Shown piece after piece: positions 32,801-39,270 of a DNA stretch of 64,000 bases. This DNA is from Scolanthus callimorphus. Taxonomy: Eukaryota; Cnidaria; Anthozoa; Actiniaria; Edwardsiidae. The translations under genes and the position numbers were made by a program. A model generated the notes under the pieces. It ran no database searches, was not told the origin of the DNA, and saw nothing but the letters and a program-made list of their open reading frames with translations. The stretch spans positions 27,509,355-27,573,354 of the forward strand of contig CM066921.1 in assembly GCA_033964015.1 (NCBI GenBank), given 5' to 3'. Each line of letters begins with the position of its first letter. Within the stretch, counting starts at the first letter, position 1.

Positions 32801-34676
32801 GGTATGAATTCCTTGCACGTTACTTTCTAGATAACAATACAAAAACTTTCACTTCGCCATGTCGTCTTTGCTTGAAGGCCAACATTTTTGGTCATGCGTA
32901 AAATCTAAAGCTGAGTCATGCGAAGAGTCAGTTGACAGTGCATAATCACGCTTCTATGCGTCATATTATACGTAGAGCTCCTGAACTTATTTTGTATTGT
33001 TGCTTTCAGGTGCGCGGCAGAATTTCGCGCGTAAATACACGATACCTATCGACCACGTGGGGTTCGAGTTTGACGTGATGACAGAAGAAAAGGATATGGA
33101 TGGCAAACCCGAGGATGGTGTCTATGTTTATGTGAGTATTACTGCGATTTTCATTTGCCGCCGCTTTTCTGAACGCCAAACTGCGCCAAACAGCCAGAAA
33201 ACATGAATTCAGTTTAGAGATTGTTGGTGGCGATCTTTGCAAAGAATTTGTATCATGACTTTTAATTTAAGTTTCGCTGATCTTATTTGAGAAGAAACTT
33301 TCCAAACAACCCTCCTGTTTTCTAAAACGTTTTATTTTCATTTCTTCGTTATAAGTGAATTAATTTATTGCTAGTCTACATTGCCAAAAGCATGTGACAC
33401 TTTATTGGTGTAAATTTATGTTAGTTATATCACAGGGAATTTCTGCAGAAACTCATCCACGGGAAAAGCTGAATTTCTTATGGTAGGCGAATGAGAAGTG
33501 TTCGGATTTCCCATGGTTATCTATGTGAATTCTGAACACTTCCCACGCGTGTGCCTTGGGAAATTCAGCTTTTCCCATGGATGTGTTTCTATGTGTTTCT
33601 GCAGAAATTCCATGTGTTAATGGCACAAAATAATTTCCACCAATCGATAAGAGTTTTTGTCTGAGGAAGTTCCGCTTTGCTTAAAACTCACGGAAGATTT
33701 TCTCTCTTTCCCCAGGGTCTGTTCCTCGAGGGCGCGCGATGGGATCGTGATACCATGGTGATAGGAGAATCCCTACCCAAGGTCCTGTTCGACACACTTC
33801 CGGTGGTATCCTTTGAGTCATTTTCATTGCTAACGCACGAGCGCGCTGCATGTCGATGTGGAACATTTGTCGAACAAAGTATTACAAACGCGCGCACTGC
33901 ATTCTGCTAGTTGAGGGACATGGCTTGGGCGCGCGCTTGTAGCTGGAATCGTCCATTCACACGATCTTTGTCATTTTTTGTTGGCGATCTAAAGAAATTG
34001 GCGATCTAAAGAAATCCGCATCGCAGTGGAATTTCAACATGTTCAAAGCGCTTGCGAAGTGGCAAGTGAGATCGCCACGAGATCTCCCGCCGTTCACACC
34101 ACGCGATGTTGCATCGCCGTGAGCTCACCGTAGAAATCGCCGCTTCAATTCATTTTGGGAATGAGAGGTTCCAGATCACTGAGCTTACAAAGTAAAGCGT
34201 CTGTGATTATTACCCTAGCACAAAAAAAATATTTAAAAAACTGCGATGTTGCTTTACATGGAACATAACTATTTTCCGTTTGTATGCGGTTGTGTGCGCA
34301 TTAATAGTTCGCACTCAGTTTCGTAGAAAGGGGACGAACGTATTCGAGACGACATTCGAGACAAAATCGGCGCGCACGCGATTCCATTTTACAACCACGC
34401 CCAATTTAAACAGTGTAGTTTTGAACACAGTTAAGCCAAACGTCATTGGCCTTAACACGCTTCTACCAGATGTGGATAATTCCAGGGGAGAAGACGAAAT
34501 TCAAGAGCAAACCCAACTACCCGTGTCCAGTCTACAAAACCAGCGCGCGACGTGGGACACTTTCCACCACAGGGCACTCGACAAACTTTGTCATGTACGT
34601 CAACCTCCCTTCAGATAGACCCGAGAGGCACTGGGTTAACAGGGGCGTGGCGTTGCTATGCCAACTTGATGACTAG
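266..34676 (+). CDS. axonemal dynein heavy chain, 3' part (AAA5 to C-terminus), 22 exons
   Basis: Motor subunit of an inner-arm axonemal dynein, an ATP-driven minus-end microtubule motor in motile cilia. Exons read from GT-AG sites with matching phases: 266-364, 1011-1115, 1563-1700, 2129-2176, 2701-2781, 3237-3398, 3968-4128, 5668-5825, 6375-6471, 7919-7970, 9077-9283, 10642-10849, 11427-11533, 13165-13308, 29452-29615, 30158-30311, 31211-31467, 31941-32077, 32713-32801, 33010-33131, 33716-33805, 34470-34676. The first exon carries the AAA5 motif [17 protein letters not shown]. Later come [17 protein letters not shown] (AAA6 core), [33 protein letters not shown], and the C-terminal domain ending [11 protein letters not shown] before TAG. 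The single-headed DNAH3/7/12 group fits best; I cannot choose the exact orthologue. Exon 31211-31467 is 257 nt between phase-0 borders, so one base is missing near 31409. The 16-kb intron 13309-29451 contains two UGT genes. Confidence 0.93.
4145..4283. mobile_element. degenerate MITE of a TA-target family
   Basis: The left end reads TAGAGCAGCATTTGACTGTG and the right end is its approximate inverse, CACAGTCA then TTGCTCATA. It is the most diverged of three copies in the dynein introns; the others are at 8043-8218 and 10870-11051. No protein is encoded. A Tc1/mariner-like source is inferred from the TA borders only. Confidence 0.6.
4456..5180 (-). mobile_element. LINE retrotransposon, 5'-truncated 3' fragment
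   Basis: On the minus strand, codons from about 5178 to 4920 read as the region after the reverse transcriptase core of non-LTR elements, with [20 protein letters not shown] and later [18 protein letters not shown] frameshift near 4920 moves the reading to a second frame with [16 protein letters not shown]. The 3' end is a run of TAT/TAA triplets (4456-4490), typical of a LINE tail. CR1/L2-like or a related clade is likely, but the fragment is too short to assign. It lies in a dynein intron, antisense to the gene. Confidence 0.8.
6443..7074 (+). repeat. 64-bp minisatellite built from a dynein exon end and its splice donor
   Basis: About ten units of 64 bp, one of them shortened. The first unit is the real end of exon 6375-6471 plus the start of its intron. 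Each unit carries about 28 bp of exon-like sequence (TATCCGGATTAGACAG) followed by GTATGTTACTAAGGAAG. Eight units keep the GTATGTT donor; units 4 and 7 have GTATATT. Because 64 is not a multiple of 3, the reading frame shifts with each unit, and a TAA sits just after each donor in one frame. Use of a later donor would therefore usually truncate the protein. Confidence 0.92.
7081..7690 (+). repeat. second, looser tandem array (about 80-100 bp units)
   Basis: About six irregular units share ACCCGTTGGAACTTTTGTCC, GACAGGCAATATACTT and GAGGTATATTAGCT. It follows the 64-bp array directly and may be a diverged relative, since both carry TTGG, TCCGATA/TCCGGAT and GACAGG in the same order. Several units contain ACAGGTGAGG, which is itself a good 5' splice-site match. 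Confidence 0.75.
7996..8245. mobile_element. inverted-repeat element interrupted by a second MITE
   Basis: The left part (GACTGCATTAGGCG, then GGGCAAGAGTTTCATTGGCT) and right part (GTTTGATTGGCGGAACAAC) match, in reverse complement, one continuous stretch of the element at 9526-9715. The intervening 8043-8218 is a separate TA-flanked insertion. No coding capacity. Confidence 0.7.
8043..8218. mobile_element. TA-target MITE, nested in another element
   Basis: Terminal inverted repeats GAGCATATTTCGTATGACAG and CATACGAAATATGCTC are flanked by TA on both sides. The interior is GC-rich, with CCGCGCCGCGACCGTG-like blocks. The related sequence at 9526-9715 shows what the unoccupied site looks like, which supports real insertion. 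Confidence 0.8.
8405..9031. repeat. cluster of palindromic repeats (AACAACTATC family)
   Basis: AACAACTATCCCCCGAAGGG is followed by GGTGGATATATACCGAGACG near 8410-8470. The reverse complement occurs at 8770-8830, and a third partial copy at 8985-9022. A TAATAATAA microsatellite sits within. The structure is a foldback or MITE cluster with no coding sequence. A Harbinger-type or other origin cannot be decided here. Confidence 0.75.
9526..9715. mobile_element. inverted-repeat MITE
   Basis: The left arm begins TTTGCTGTTCCGCCAATC and contains CTTGCCCTGTTTCG. The right arm has the inverse CGAAACAGGGCAAG and ends near GTAACAGCAAA. It is about 190 bp long, non-coding, and the intact counterpart of the interrupted copy at 7996-8245. 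Confidence 0.75.
9755..9935. repeat. short repeats of AAGATCGCCTAAGATTGC
   Basis: The motif AAGATCGCC(T/C)AAGATTGC recurs at least six times with small changes, in a dynein intron. It could be the inside of a degenerate MITE. Clear ends were not found. Confidence 0.55.
10397..10560. mobile_element. foldback MITE, family shared with 33430-33615
   Basis: The left end CACAGGGAATTTCTGCAGAA pairs with a right end finishing GGGTTTCTGCAG. Inside, GGGAAAAGCTGAATTTCCCA pairs with TGGGAAATTCAACTTTTCCC, and GTGTTCGGATTTCCCATGG with its near inverse. The whole element can fold into a hairpin. A second copy lies in a later intron of the same gene. Confidence 0.8.
10870..11051. mobile_element. TA-target MITE, best-preserved copy
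   Basis: TA, then GAGCAGATTTTGTATGACTG at the left; CAGTCATACGAAATCTGCTC, then TA at the right. The inverted repeats reach about 30 bp inward (AAAAGTGCCGTGA / TCACGGCACTTTT). It lies just 3' of exon 10642-10849. Confidence 0.85.
11612..13107 (+). repeat. 17-bp minisatellite, about 88 units
   Basis: The unit TTTCCAGCACACACCGG is tandemly repeated for 1.5 kb in the dynein intron between exons 11427-11533 and 13165-13308. Variants (CCAGT, CCAAT, CCTGT, CTGGT) are mixed through it, with one A-run at 11723-11737. Three units make 51 bp, so the array reads as an open 17-residue peptide repeat on + (11834-13120) and stays open on the minus strand too. I regard these open frames as by-products of the repeat. 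Each unit contains TTTCCAG, which resembles a weak 3' splice site. Confidence 0.93.
13513..13746 (+). repeat. 20-bp minisatellite in the left arm
   Basis: Eleven near-perfect copies of ACACATTCACAAATTAGAAA. It is the reverse complement of half of the 40-bp unit in the right arm (19570-21065). The two arms of the foldback element have thus kept the same satellite at very different lengths. Confidence 0.95.
13777..14757. mobile_element. inverted-repeat element nested in the left arm, with zinc-ribbon remnant
   Basis: The ends are CTACTCAATCCAAGGAAGGG and CCCTTCTTTGGTTGAGTAAG. The right arm of the host foldback element is continuous across this point (GGCTCC next to ATACATG), so it serves as the empty site. 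A short + reading at about 13837-13905 gives [20 protein letters not shown], a zinc-ribbon pattern missing its third cysteine. The same sequence recurs inverted at about 14255-14330. No complete protein remains. Confidence 0.7.
15655..16085 (+). repeat. degenerate ~30-bp tandem repeat
   Basis: About 14 loosely conserved units of CCCATAACTCAAAACCTCTC followed by TTGACCACA. Nothing coding. The sequence after it (16085-16200) resembles one unit of the 126-bp array at 50270-51000. Confidence 0.8.
16536..17320 (+). repeat. satellite of GCACCACGTGCGGTA motifs, higher-order unit
   Basis: The short motif CGCACCACGTGCGGTA recurs many times. From about 16830 it is organised into larger repeats that also carry CTCTTGTGCCCCCTCCTTGC and CTGACACAAACATGCCATA. 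Many motif copies contain the palindrome CACGTG. A T-tract (16525-16548) precedes the array and an A-tract (17451-17475) follows it. The open frames across it look repeat-driven. Confidence 0.85.
19570..21065 (+). repeat. 40-bp minisatellite in the right arm, about 37 units
   Basis: The unit is TTTTCTAATTTGTGAATGTG plus TTTTCAACTTTTGTAAATGT. Early units vary (CGACTTTTGGAAATG), while later ones are almost identical, pointing to recent expansion at the distal end. It is the inverted partner of 13513-13746. Confidence 0.95.
21103..21994. other. intronic sequence between foldback element and UGT pair
   Basis: Contains a TTTG microsatellite (about 21296-21335) and a block starting near 21180 (GCCCGGTGCACACTAGCGAC) that looks like the end of a repeat. 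No coding region is supported. Part of it may serve as upstream sequence for the first UGT gene. Confidence 0.5.
22204..23751 (+). CDS. UDP-glycosyltransferase (UGT), intronless, copy 1
   Basis: ER-membrane enzyme that transfers a sugar from a UDP-sugar to small lipophilic acceptors, as in detoxification (GT1 family). Length 515 aa, usual for animal UGTs. A signal peptide (1-20, [20 protein letters not shown]) precedes NCT. The likely catalytic pair is His35 (GVSHGRVF) and Asp136 (VDVVLCD). The UGT signature runs from [15 protein letters not shown] to [16 protein letters not shown], then IFGDQ, with His359 as the diphosphate-contacting residue. One membrane segment lies at about 480-503. The tail ends KTKTE, a KXKXX-type ER-retrieval signal. 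Start chosen at the ATG matching the signal peptide (AAAATGGG). It sits whole in a dynein intron, same strand. Acceptor and sugar cannot be told from sequence. Confidence 0.95.
   Translation: MGNTAVYYGLLMAATCFATANCTHILGMPSGGVSHGRVFAKLGKELVTRGYKYSMAVPKYLERYFISSTTITNYKVQAYDTKYKESDTEALFRDMIRDEKLDFAKMVDIAGTMCEELLSNKGYFEELGQVDVVLCDFTALCCTIAADMLNVTRIDLSPMAFFDPLLAIQHEFPSPTAYVPQLFIPFPRQMSFLDRTKNSLLYVAGYLTYHFVYIGRYKEMRKKYAPNSPYQDYESYIKSSGLVLVQADFALEVPRSLPPYIQVVGAILPEKAKPLPQAFADVMATDSDVVIVSMGTVISDFGVSYFDIFSKALERIPATIIWKHKGEIPTRLGNNTVHVQWIPQNDLLGHPKVKLIISHCGMNGMFEAAYHGVPVVAIPIFGDQFMNAQNLKEVGMAEILKFTALNADDLTATALKVLNEKSYRENAKRVSIKMRLPGCDRPGGCVNLAADWVEYGIQTDGALHFRTEMDNLSFIQLYLLDVMFLIAVVLGLVGLAVVYSFKFCFRVCRGKTKTE
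23927..24200. repeat. two adjacent hairpin elements 3' of UGT copy 1
   Basis: GGCGATATCGCACGAGTCG is followed after five bases by its inverse, inside longer arms GATTCCGCCGAAAATAGCA / CTATTTTCTTAGCGGAATC (23927-24028). A weaker second copy lies at 24097-24200. A shortened version with the central hairpin collapsed follows UGT copy 2 at about 28007-28080. Confidence 0.8.
26016..26245. mobile_element. 230-bp insertion upstream of UGT copy 2, TTAA on both sides
   Basis: Compared with copy 1, the upstream sequence is interrupted between CTGCTGGTTTTAA and TTTAAGTAGCCTCGG. Both junctions contain TTAA (26012-26015 and 26246-26249). The insert starts AGGGGCCTGTCAC and ends ATGCGCGAAT. Clear terminal inverted repeats were not seen. 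TTAA would suit a piggyBac-type MITE, but this is inference. Confidence 0.5.
26293..27840 (+). CDS. UDP-glycosyltransferase (UGT), intronless, copy 2
   Basis: Tandem paralogue of the upstream UGT: same 515-aa length, about 35 amino-acid differences. It keeps the signal peptide, His35, Asp136, IFGDQ, membrane segment and KTKTE tail. The signature reads [18 protein letters not shown]: residue 359 is Asn (AAT) where copy 1 has His (CAT). This His contacts the UDP-sugar diphosphate in characterised UGTs, so activity or donor use may differ. The frame is open about 11 codons further upstream but from a TTG; the ATG aligned with copy 1 is the sound start. The upstream region differs from copy 1 by a 230-bp insertion and lacks about 50 bp just before the ATG, so expression may differ. 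Confidence 0.93.
   Translation: MGNTAVYYCLLMAATFFATANCTHILGMPAYGVSHGRVFAKLGKELVTRGYKYSMAVPKYLERYFISSTTITNYKVLAYDTKYKESDTEALFRDMIREEKPDFAKIVDMTGTMCEELLSNKGYFKDLGQVDVVLCDLAALCCTIAADMLNVTRIDVSTMAFFDPLLAIQHEFQSPTAYVPQLFIPFPRQMSFLDRTKNSLLYVAGYLTYHFVYIGRYKEMRKKYAPNSHYQDYESYIKSSGLVLVQADFALEVPRSLPPYIQVVGAILPEKPKPLPQAFADVMATDSDVVIVSMGTVISDFGGSYFDIFSKALKRIPATVIWKHKGEIPTALGNNTVHFQWIPQNDLLGHPKVKLIISNCGMNGMFEAAYHGVPVVAIPIFGDQFMNAQNLKEIGMAEILKFKGLNADDLTTAALKVLNEKSYRENAKRVNIKMRLPGCDGPGGCANLAADWVEYGIQTDGARHFRTEMDNLSFIQLYLIDVMFLIAVVLGLVGLAVVYSFKFCFRVCRGKTKTE
28430..28800. other. repeat-like intron sequence, no gene
   Basis: Contains an inverted pair CCCATGTGTTTTC (about 28621) and GAAAACACATGGG (about 28692), suggesting a small foldback element. 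The short open frames here look like nothing I recognise. Confidence 0.4.
28880..29050 (+). repeat. tandem copies of a dynein splice acceptor and exon start
   Basis: Three pseudo-acceptors (exon-like starts at 28896, 28962 and 29025) each read TTTTACCCAG then ATGTTCCTGAATGACTAC or a close variant, then AAATTCCGTGGAAAC and CCTTAGTGAAAT. The true exon at 29452 is preceded by the same CCTTAGTGAAATCG and TTTTTTACGCAG and starts ATGTTCTTGAACGACTAT. So a unit of about 65 bp, spanning the end of the intron and the first about 18 bp of the exon, has been duplicated upstream. Confidence 0.88.
29053..29406. mobile_element. 350-bp MITE inserted in the acceptor repeat
   Basis: Terminal inverted repeats ATTCTCACTTGGGACC and GGGACCAAGTGAGAAT. 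Near the right end, GCCAGGTCTCCTTCCCCATA matches, in reverse, the left end of the 15186-18364 element, so the two are related. It interrupts the third acceptor-repeat unit, so it arrived after that repeat formed. Confidence 0.8.
30340..30552. mobile_element. hairpin MITE in a dynein intron
   Basis: AAATCGGCTAACGGTG with CCCAATTCAGATCATGTGAT at the left is mirrored by ATCACATGATCTGAATTGGG and CACCGTTAGCTGATTT at the right. Arms of about 70 bp are nearly perfect, around a 60-bp loop. Confidence 0.85.
30763..31023. mobile_element. MITE-like inverted-repeat element
   Basis: The left end has ATGGTAGGGATGACTGTCG and the right end CGACGGTCATACCTACCAT. The interior repeats AAAATACC-type blocks. Non-coding. 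It resembles in style the element at 52355-52745. Confidence 0.6.
31540..31915 (+). mobile_element. LINE retrotransposon 3' fragment
   Basis: The + reading at 31550-31670 contains [20 protein letters not shown], the C-terminal tail seen after reverse transcriptases of CR1/L2-like elements, and ends soon after at a stop. The fragment closes with AATAAAGTTTTACCTACC and CTAC/CTAT repeats, as LINE tails do. It lies immediately after dynein exon 31211-31467, in sense orientation. Confidence 0.75.
32085..32560 (+). repeat. minisatellite starting at a splice donor
   Basis: Units of about 50 bp built from CATCAACAGGAGCCTCCATC, TACTCCACTAGGTCTAGCC and ATATGCACAGGAGT, roughly nine irregular copies. 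The array starts within about 10 bp of the donor of dynein exon 31941-32077. The open frame across it is repeat-driven. Confidence 0.88.
33430..33615. mobile_element. foldback MITE, second copy of the 10397-10560 family
   Basis: Starts CACAGGGAATTTCTGCAGAA and shows the same inner blocks (GGGAAAAGCTGAATTT, GTGTTCGGATTTCCCATGG, CTTGGGAAATTCAGC). The right end has a small local duplication, TGTTTCTATGTGTTTCTGC. Confidence 0.8.
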
Positions 34677-35099
34677 ACGAAGCCGTTAGTTGCTATCGCA
34701 ACGTAAATGCTAAAATGAAATGAATTTTGTAAATACTCGTGTGTAAAAAAGTTATCCAAAATTGGAGTGTTGAGCAGTCGTGAAAATGCCTACATTGGTC
34801 AGTGTTGTTAGACAAGGCTGGTCTATGTCTCTTCATAAGTTATGTATTTATTGAACGTGACTCTGCGTATATCTTTTATTATTTTTGATACTGGAAAACT
34901 GTGTAATTAAATTTTAGCGAAGTGGTCACAGTTTTGTAAAGAATGCATTAAATGAGTGAGAACAATAATTTATAGAATCCTGTGTTTTTGTTTTATCTTA
35001 GAAAATGCGACTTCAGGTTGTAAAGAGCATGTTACCTTATAGTCCACGCCATGAACTGTCCTTCGCGGCTCCGGTTGTGCCTGTGGTCGCGGAAAGGAG
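34677..35099 (+). other. 3' flank of the dynein gene
   Basis: Follows the TAG stop. ATTAAA at 34906-34911 and again near 34948 could act as poly(A) signals; no perfect AATAAA is placed better. No further coding sequence. Confidence 0.5.
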
Positions 35100-35390
35100 A
35101 GTACATACATACATACATACATAACTTTATTTAAACTCGAATTTCAGAGTAGCTTGTAAAGAAGCTAATATCTCCGAGTATAACATGAAAACGATCACAT
35201 AAAAAAACGATCACATAACAGACAATAATATTATATAGGTGCCATAAAGATAATGCAGTCAGTCATTTAAAGAGAAAATTCTTGAAGCTTTAGCATAGAC
35301 TTAAAAGTTGAAAACGTGTGTTCGCCTCTCAAGCGTTCCGGCAAGGAGTTCCAAGTCCAGAAACCTTCCAAGTCCAGAAACCTTCGAATG
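35100..35390 (-). mobile_element. LINE retrotransposon 3' fragment
   Basis: The minus strand at about 35380-35265 reads FWTWNSLPERLRGEHTFSTF, then KSMLKLQEFSL and stop, the C-terminal end of a LINE ORF2. The 3' end carries AATAAAGTTATGTATG and TATG repeats (35101-35122). Confidence 0.75.
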
Positions 35391-35564
35391 CCCACGCTCT
35401 AGATCTGACCAAGAACTTTTTTTGTTAATGTGCATGGTCGAAAATACCGCTAGCTGACATATTGGTATTGTTTCTGGTCATCAAGAGAGGACTTAACAAA
35501 CAAAAGGTCTTGGTCAGATGTAGCGCATGCGCATTCAAAGGTTTCTGGACTCTTCGGCATTCTC

Positions 35565-35780
35565 AACCCAGAGCTCCCCGGCTCGTAACCTCGCGGGGGA
35601 GGCTCTGATGACAGCCACTGACGCATGCGCGAGATTTAATACAGAGCCGCTGAGAGAAAGACCTTTCAGCGCGTGCTACAACGCTCAAAATCGGCCAATC
35701 AGCGACGGCCCTCAAATGGAAGTCCCCAGACCCTCCCCTTCGAGCAGACGAGCCGGGGAGCTCTGGGTACGAGAATGTAC
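35565..35780. mobile_element. MITE with AACCCAGAGCTCCCCGGCTC ends
   Basis: The left end CAACCCAGAGCTCCCCGGCT and right end AGCCGGGGAGCTCTGGGTAC are inverses. Related end fragments occur at 10562-10605, 36035-36080, 52310-52365 and 57045-57065, so this is an abundant family. It may be read as open frames on both strands, but none is credible. Confidence 0.8.
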
Positions 35781-36171
35781 TTTTCGGCGACCACAAGCAA
35801 CAACGGAGACGCGATGTAGACGACGTGCGCGATGTTGGTGACCAATTTCAAACGGCACCAAAAAACGCGTTTTTCATCAAAATAAATTGATCGCAACAAT
35901 ATTTTCATAATTGACATACCAATAAAGGTACTGCCAAAGCATGAGGACGTAGCAATAAACTCAAAGATCTTACAAAACTGCTGGTTGCCTTATAAAATCA
36001 AAACTCGCGCATGCGTCAATGGCTGTCACAACAGCCGCCCCGTGAAGTGGCGAGACATGAAGCCCTGGGTACGAGAATACGCGGAGAGGCACTGTTGACA
36101 GCCAGATAAGCATGCGTATAAGTAAATGACCTATTTATGCTTCGAATTTATTTTTATTTATTTATTTTTTG

Positions 36172-36925
36172 GCTGATTGCATTTTTAAACCGCACCAGGG
36201 GAGTTGAGGACCTCCCTTAAAAGACCCCCTCCCCTGATTTCCACTCGTGAAACTGACCCCCTCCCCTGGAATTTCCAACCTCATAAAGGACCCTGGAATT
36301 TCCATTTTCTGGAAAAATACCTGGAAAAATCATTTTTTTGGATCAAATGTCCCTGGAAACTTTTTTACCCCCTCTCCCTTGGAATTTCTAGTCTCCAGGC
36401 ACACCCATAGACATAGACATAGACATAGACATGTTTTATTGGCACTTTGTAAATGACTAAATTTACATCGGTGTAATTTCAATAAATTAATAAAATAATT
36501 AAAGCAAAAACAACATTTAGGATATATATCTTATCAGTAGATCATGCTGTTATTGGCCATTAAAAGGAAAGAAAATTCTGTCTTGCAGTAAATGCATTAA
36601 AAATATACTTTGAAATAATTTTGCTTAATTTTTCAGGTGGATTTATCAGTAAGAGGAAGAGCTCATTGTCTGATATTCTGCTTGTCTTAATTTTCCATGA
36701 CTGCTCTATCTGTTTGAAAAGTTTATTCCGTTCAATTTTAAAATAACTACAATTTAATAGGAAGTGTTTTTCATCTTCTATTTCTCCATTACAACATAAA
36801 CGGCAAAGTCCCATCTCCCGTGGAGTCCAATTAACCCCCCCCCCCCCCCCCCCCCTGGAAAATTTTCCGTAGGTCCTCAACCCCCCTCCCCCTCCCCCCC
36901 GTGCGGTTTAAAAATGCAATCAGCA
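36172..36925. mobile_element. inverted-repeat element carrying a LINE fragment
   Basis: The ends GCTGATTGCATTTTTAAACC and GGTTTAAAAATGCAATCAGC are inverses. Just inside lie C-rich, CCTGGAATTTCC-rich blocks and a run of 22 C (36835-36856). The LINE fragment at 36406-36830 appears to sit inside it. Confidence 0.75.
36406..36830 (-). mobile_element. LINE retrotransposon 3' fragment
   Basis: The minus strand reads WTPREMGLCRLCCNGEIEDE, then KHFLLNCSYF, the Cys/His-containing region after the reverse transcriptase of many invertebrate LINEs, ending at ARQNFLSF. The tail is a run of CATAGA units at 36406-36432. Confidence 0.78.
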
Positions 36926-37371
36926 TTTTCATGCAACTTGCGTCTCGTTTGGCCACCACATCGCAAGTTGATGCAAGTTTCCAATTTTCTTCGTTTTCCA
37001 AAATAACGAAAATATTATGACTAAATCAAGTTATGAAATTAGCAGAAAATGTTCCACTTTTCTAGCTGTTATTTACAAGAAAGTGGGTGAGACTTTATTT
37101 TTCTTGTCTTTTTTAACCAAGAAAAACCCCAGCTTGAACGTGCGCTAGTGTTCGAAAGTGACGTGATCATGTCGTCATAGCGCGCACAAAGCACCAAAAC
37201 ACTCAACTTTAATCAAAACTTGCATTCGTTTGGCCACCTCAACACAAGTGAACACAAGTCTTCGCAAGTCACAATATGCGTCGACTTGCGTTTCGTTTCG
37301 CCAGGGCTTTCTGGTGGGTGATACAAAATAACTATCCTCTTTCTGTGAAACGGCATCGAAAATTTACCCCT

Positions 37372-37560
37372 CTAAGACCCCGTTCACACTAGACCGGTAC
37401 AAAACCGGACCGGTACAATTCTGGTACGGTACCGTCGCGCGTTCACACGGGACCTGCGCTACCGGACCAATTTTGGCACGGCTAGGCGTGCACGGTCCCG
37501 TGTGAACACTGTTGCAACACGTGCCAGATTTGTACCGGTCTCGTGTGAACGGGGTCTAAT
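37372..37560. mobile_element. MITE, PIF/Harbinger-like
   Basis: TAA, then GACCCCGTTCACACTAGACC at the left; CTCGTGTGAACGGGGTC, then TAA at the right. The three-base TAA duplication suits PIF/Harbinger (established for that superfamily). The inside is rich in ACCGGTAC palindromes. Confidence 0.8.
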
Positions 37561-37926
37561 CCCCCCATGCTGGTGCTCCCCCACCTTGGAATGTGGGCGG
37601 AGGACCTCCCACCATGTGAAAATGAGGCAATACTGAGACAATTGTGCTGGGAATCCCCGTACCGACAACATGCGGAGAGGCTATCATGGACTAGAGAAGA
37701 AAGTCATTTATTTCTTTATTTATATATTATGATCCGTACAAAGCGATTGGCATGAACGCGGGCATAAAAGAGCAAAAAGGTAATAATATACAATTATGTA
37801 AAATATTTAATAAACCACAGGTATTTGGACGAAATGGGAGGAAATCCTAAACTGCTAGGCTAATGAATAGTTTATTGCATTCTCCTGTTTCTTTAGCCAC
37901 GCGACACATAAGAATAAAAGGAAAAG

Positions 37927-38293
37927 TATGGCAGCCATTTCTATTCAACTTCATGTGGCGGCCCTGATGAATAATTTTGAGTAAAATCCGAAACCTTGGC
38001 ATCTCTCGGCTCCTGTTTTGTCTGCTTTTTACCTTATTTACTTATATTTTTGCGGACATTGTATCCTATTGGATCCAGAGACATCGCTGTTTGAGTTTCC
38101 TATCTTTCCCTATTCAACTTCATGTCAAGCGGATAATATGCATTTTAAATTTCGCGCTATTAGATCCAGTCTCGCACTTTCTCGAATATTAAATAATTCG
38201 AGAAAGCGCGAGACTGGAACTAATAGCGCGAAATTTAAAATGCAAATTATCCGCTTGACACTGATATGAAGTTGAGTAGAAATGGCTGCCATG
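37927..38293. mobile_element. long hairpin element
   Basis: A core palindrome at about 38108-38275 has arms of about 80 bp (AAGCGGATAATATGCATTTT / AAAATGCAAATTATCCGCTT; CTCGCACTTTCTCGAAT / AATTCGAGAAAGCGCGAG) and a loop of a few bases. Outer ends GGCAGCCATTTCTATTCAAC and GTTGAGTAGAAATGGCTGCC are also inverses, with a partly repeated left side. Confidence 0.8.
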
Positions 38294-38483
38294 TGGCCGA
38301 TTCTCTTGACCAAGAAACGACAAAACTGCGCTTTCCTTTACAGCTATAAACACTATCAGCTCCCTCAGACGTTGGGCAGTGGTTAAGGTAAGTACACGTG
38401 ATATTGGGTCACCAAATAAGCTGCTTTTTATTCTTAAATTCATGAGTCAAATTTTCATGGAGGTCAACAAGATTGAGGCGATT

Positions 38484-39270
38484 TAGGGACCGATCGTTTA
38501 TTACGTCCACGGGGGGGGCGGTGGTTTTTCTAAATTTATTGAATGTTAAAATTCGCACCCCCCTCATTAAAAAGGCGATACAAAAATAACCCCCACATAA
38601 CCTCGATGTTCTAAAAACTTACCCCCCACCCTGTAACCAGATCCCCGTTTGAACTAATGGAAGACAATTTACAAAAATTTATCTTGTTGCGCGCGAAGCG
38701 CGCCCTATATGAACGCATTTCACCAAACCTCAAAGAAAATGTAGATGAACATTCCATCTGCTATGTGTAGTAAACAAAGATCGCAAATGACGTGCGTGAA
38801 GCAGGGGTCAAAATGACGAATCTCTATCCTCCTAAAGTGGAACTCACGCTTGCCTAATAATTAGGCCTTCTTTTTTCGAAGAGAGACAGCTCCGATGCTT
38901 ATTACTGCAGAGCGTCTTTTTGGGGAGAGTTAGTTTTTTCTCCTGGCTAAGATATATTTTCTTGTAATGACATTCGTAGCCATTCCATTTCGCACGTTCT
39001 CAAAAACTATATTGTACATTCCGTTGCGCGCGAAGCGCGCCGAAATTGGCGTACTTGCTATATGGCGTAGCGCTGTATGCCACGACGCGATAGCTTGTAC
39101 ATATTATTATTTAGTTTGAACCAGTGTCCCTGAAAAAATTACCCCCTCTTTTGAGAGAGTGTGCCAAAAAATTACCCCCCTAAAATCTATGTCTTCTAAA
39201 TTTTTACCCCCACCCAAATTCCACCCCCCCCCCCCCCCCGTAGACGTTATAAACGATCGGTCCCTTACTG
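38484..39270. mobile_element. 785-bp element, TTA target duplication
   Basis: TTA, then GGGACCGATCGTTTATTACG at the left; CGATCGGTCCC, then TTA at the right. Homopolymers (G near 38511, C near 39223) lie inside each end. CGCGCGAAGCGCGCC palindromes occur near 38694 and 39025. No transposase frame is visible. The TTA duplication again suits PIF/Harbinger. Confidence 0.8.

Noticed and set aside
35527..35841. 104-codon frame
   Set aside because: It coincides with the 35565-35780 MITE, and the opposite strand is equally open.
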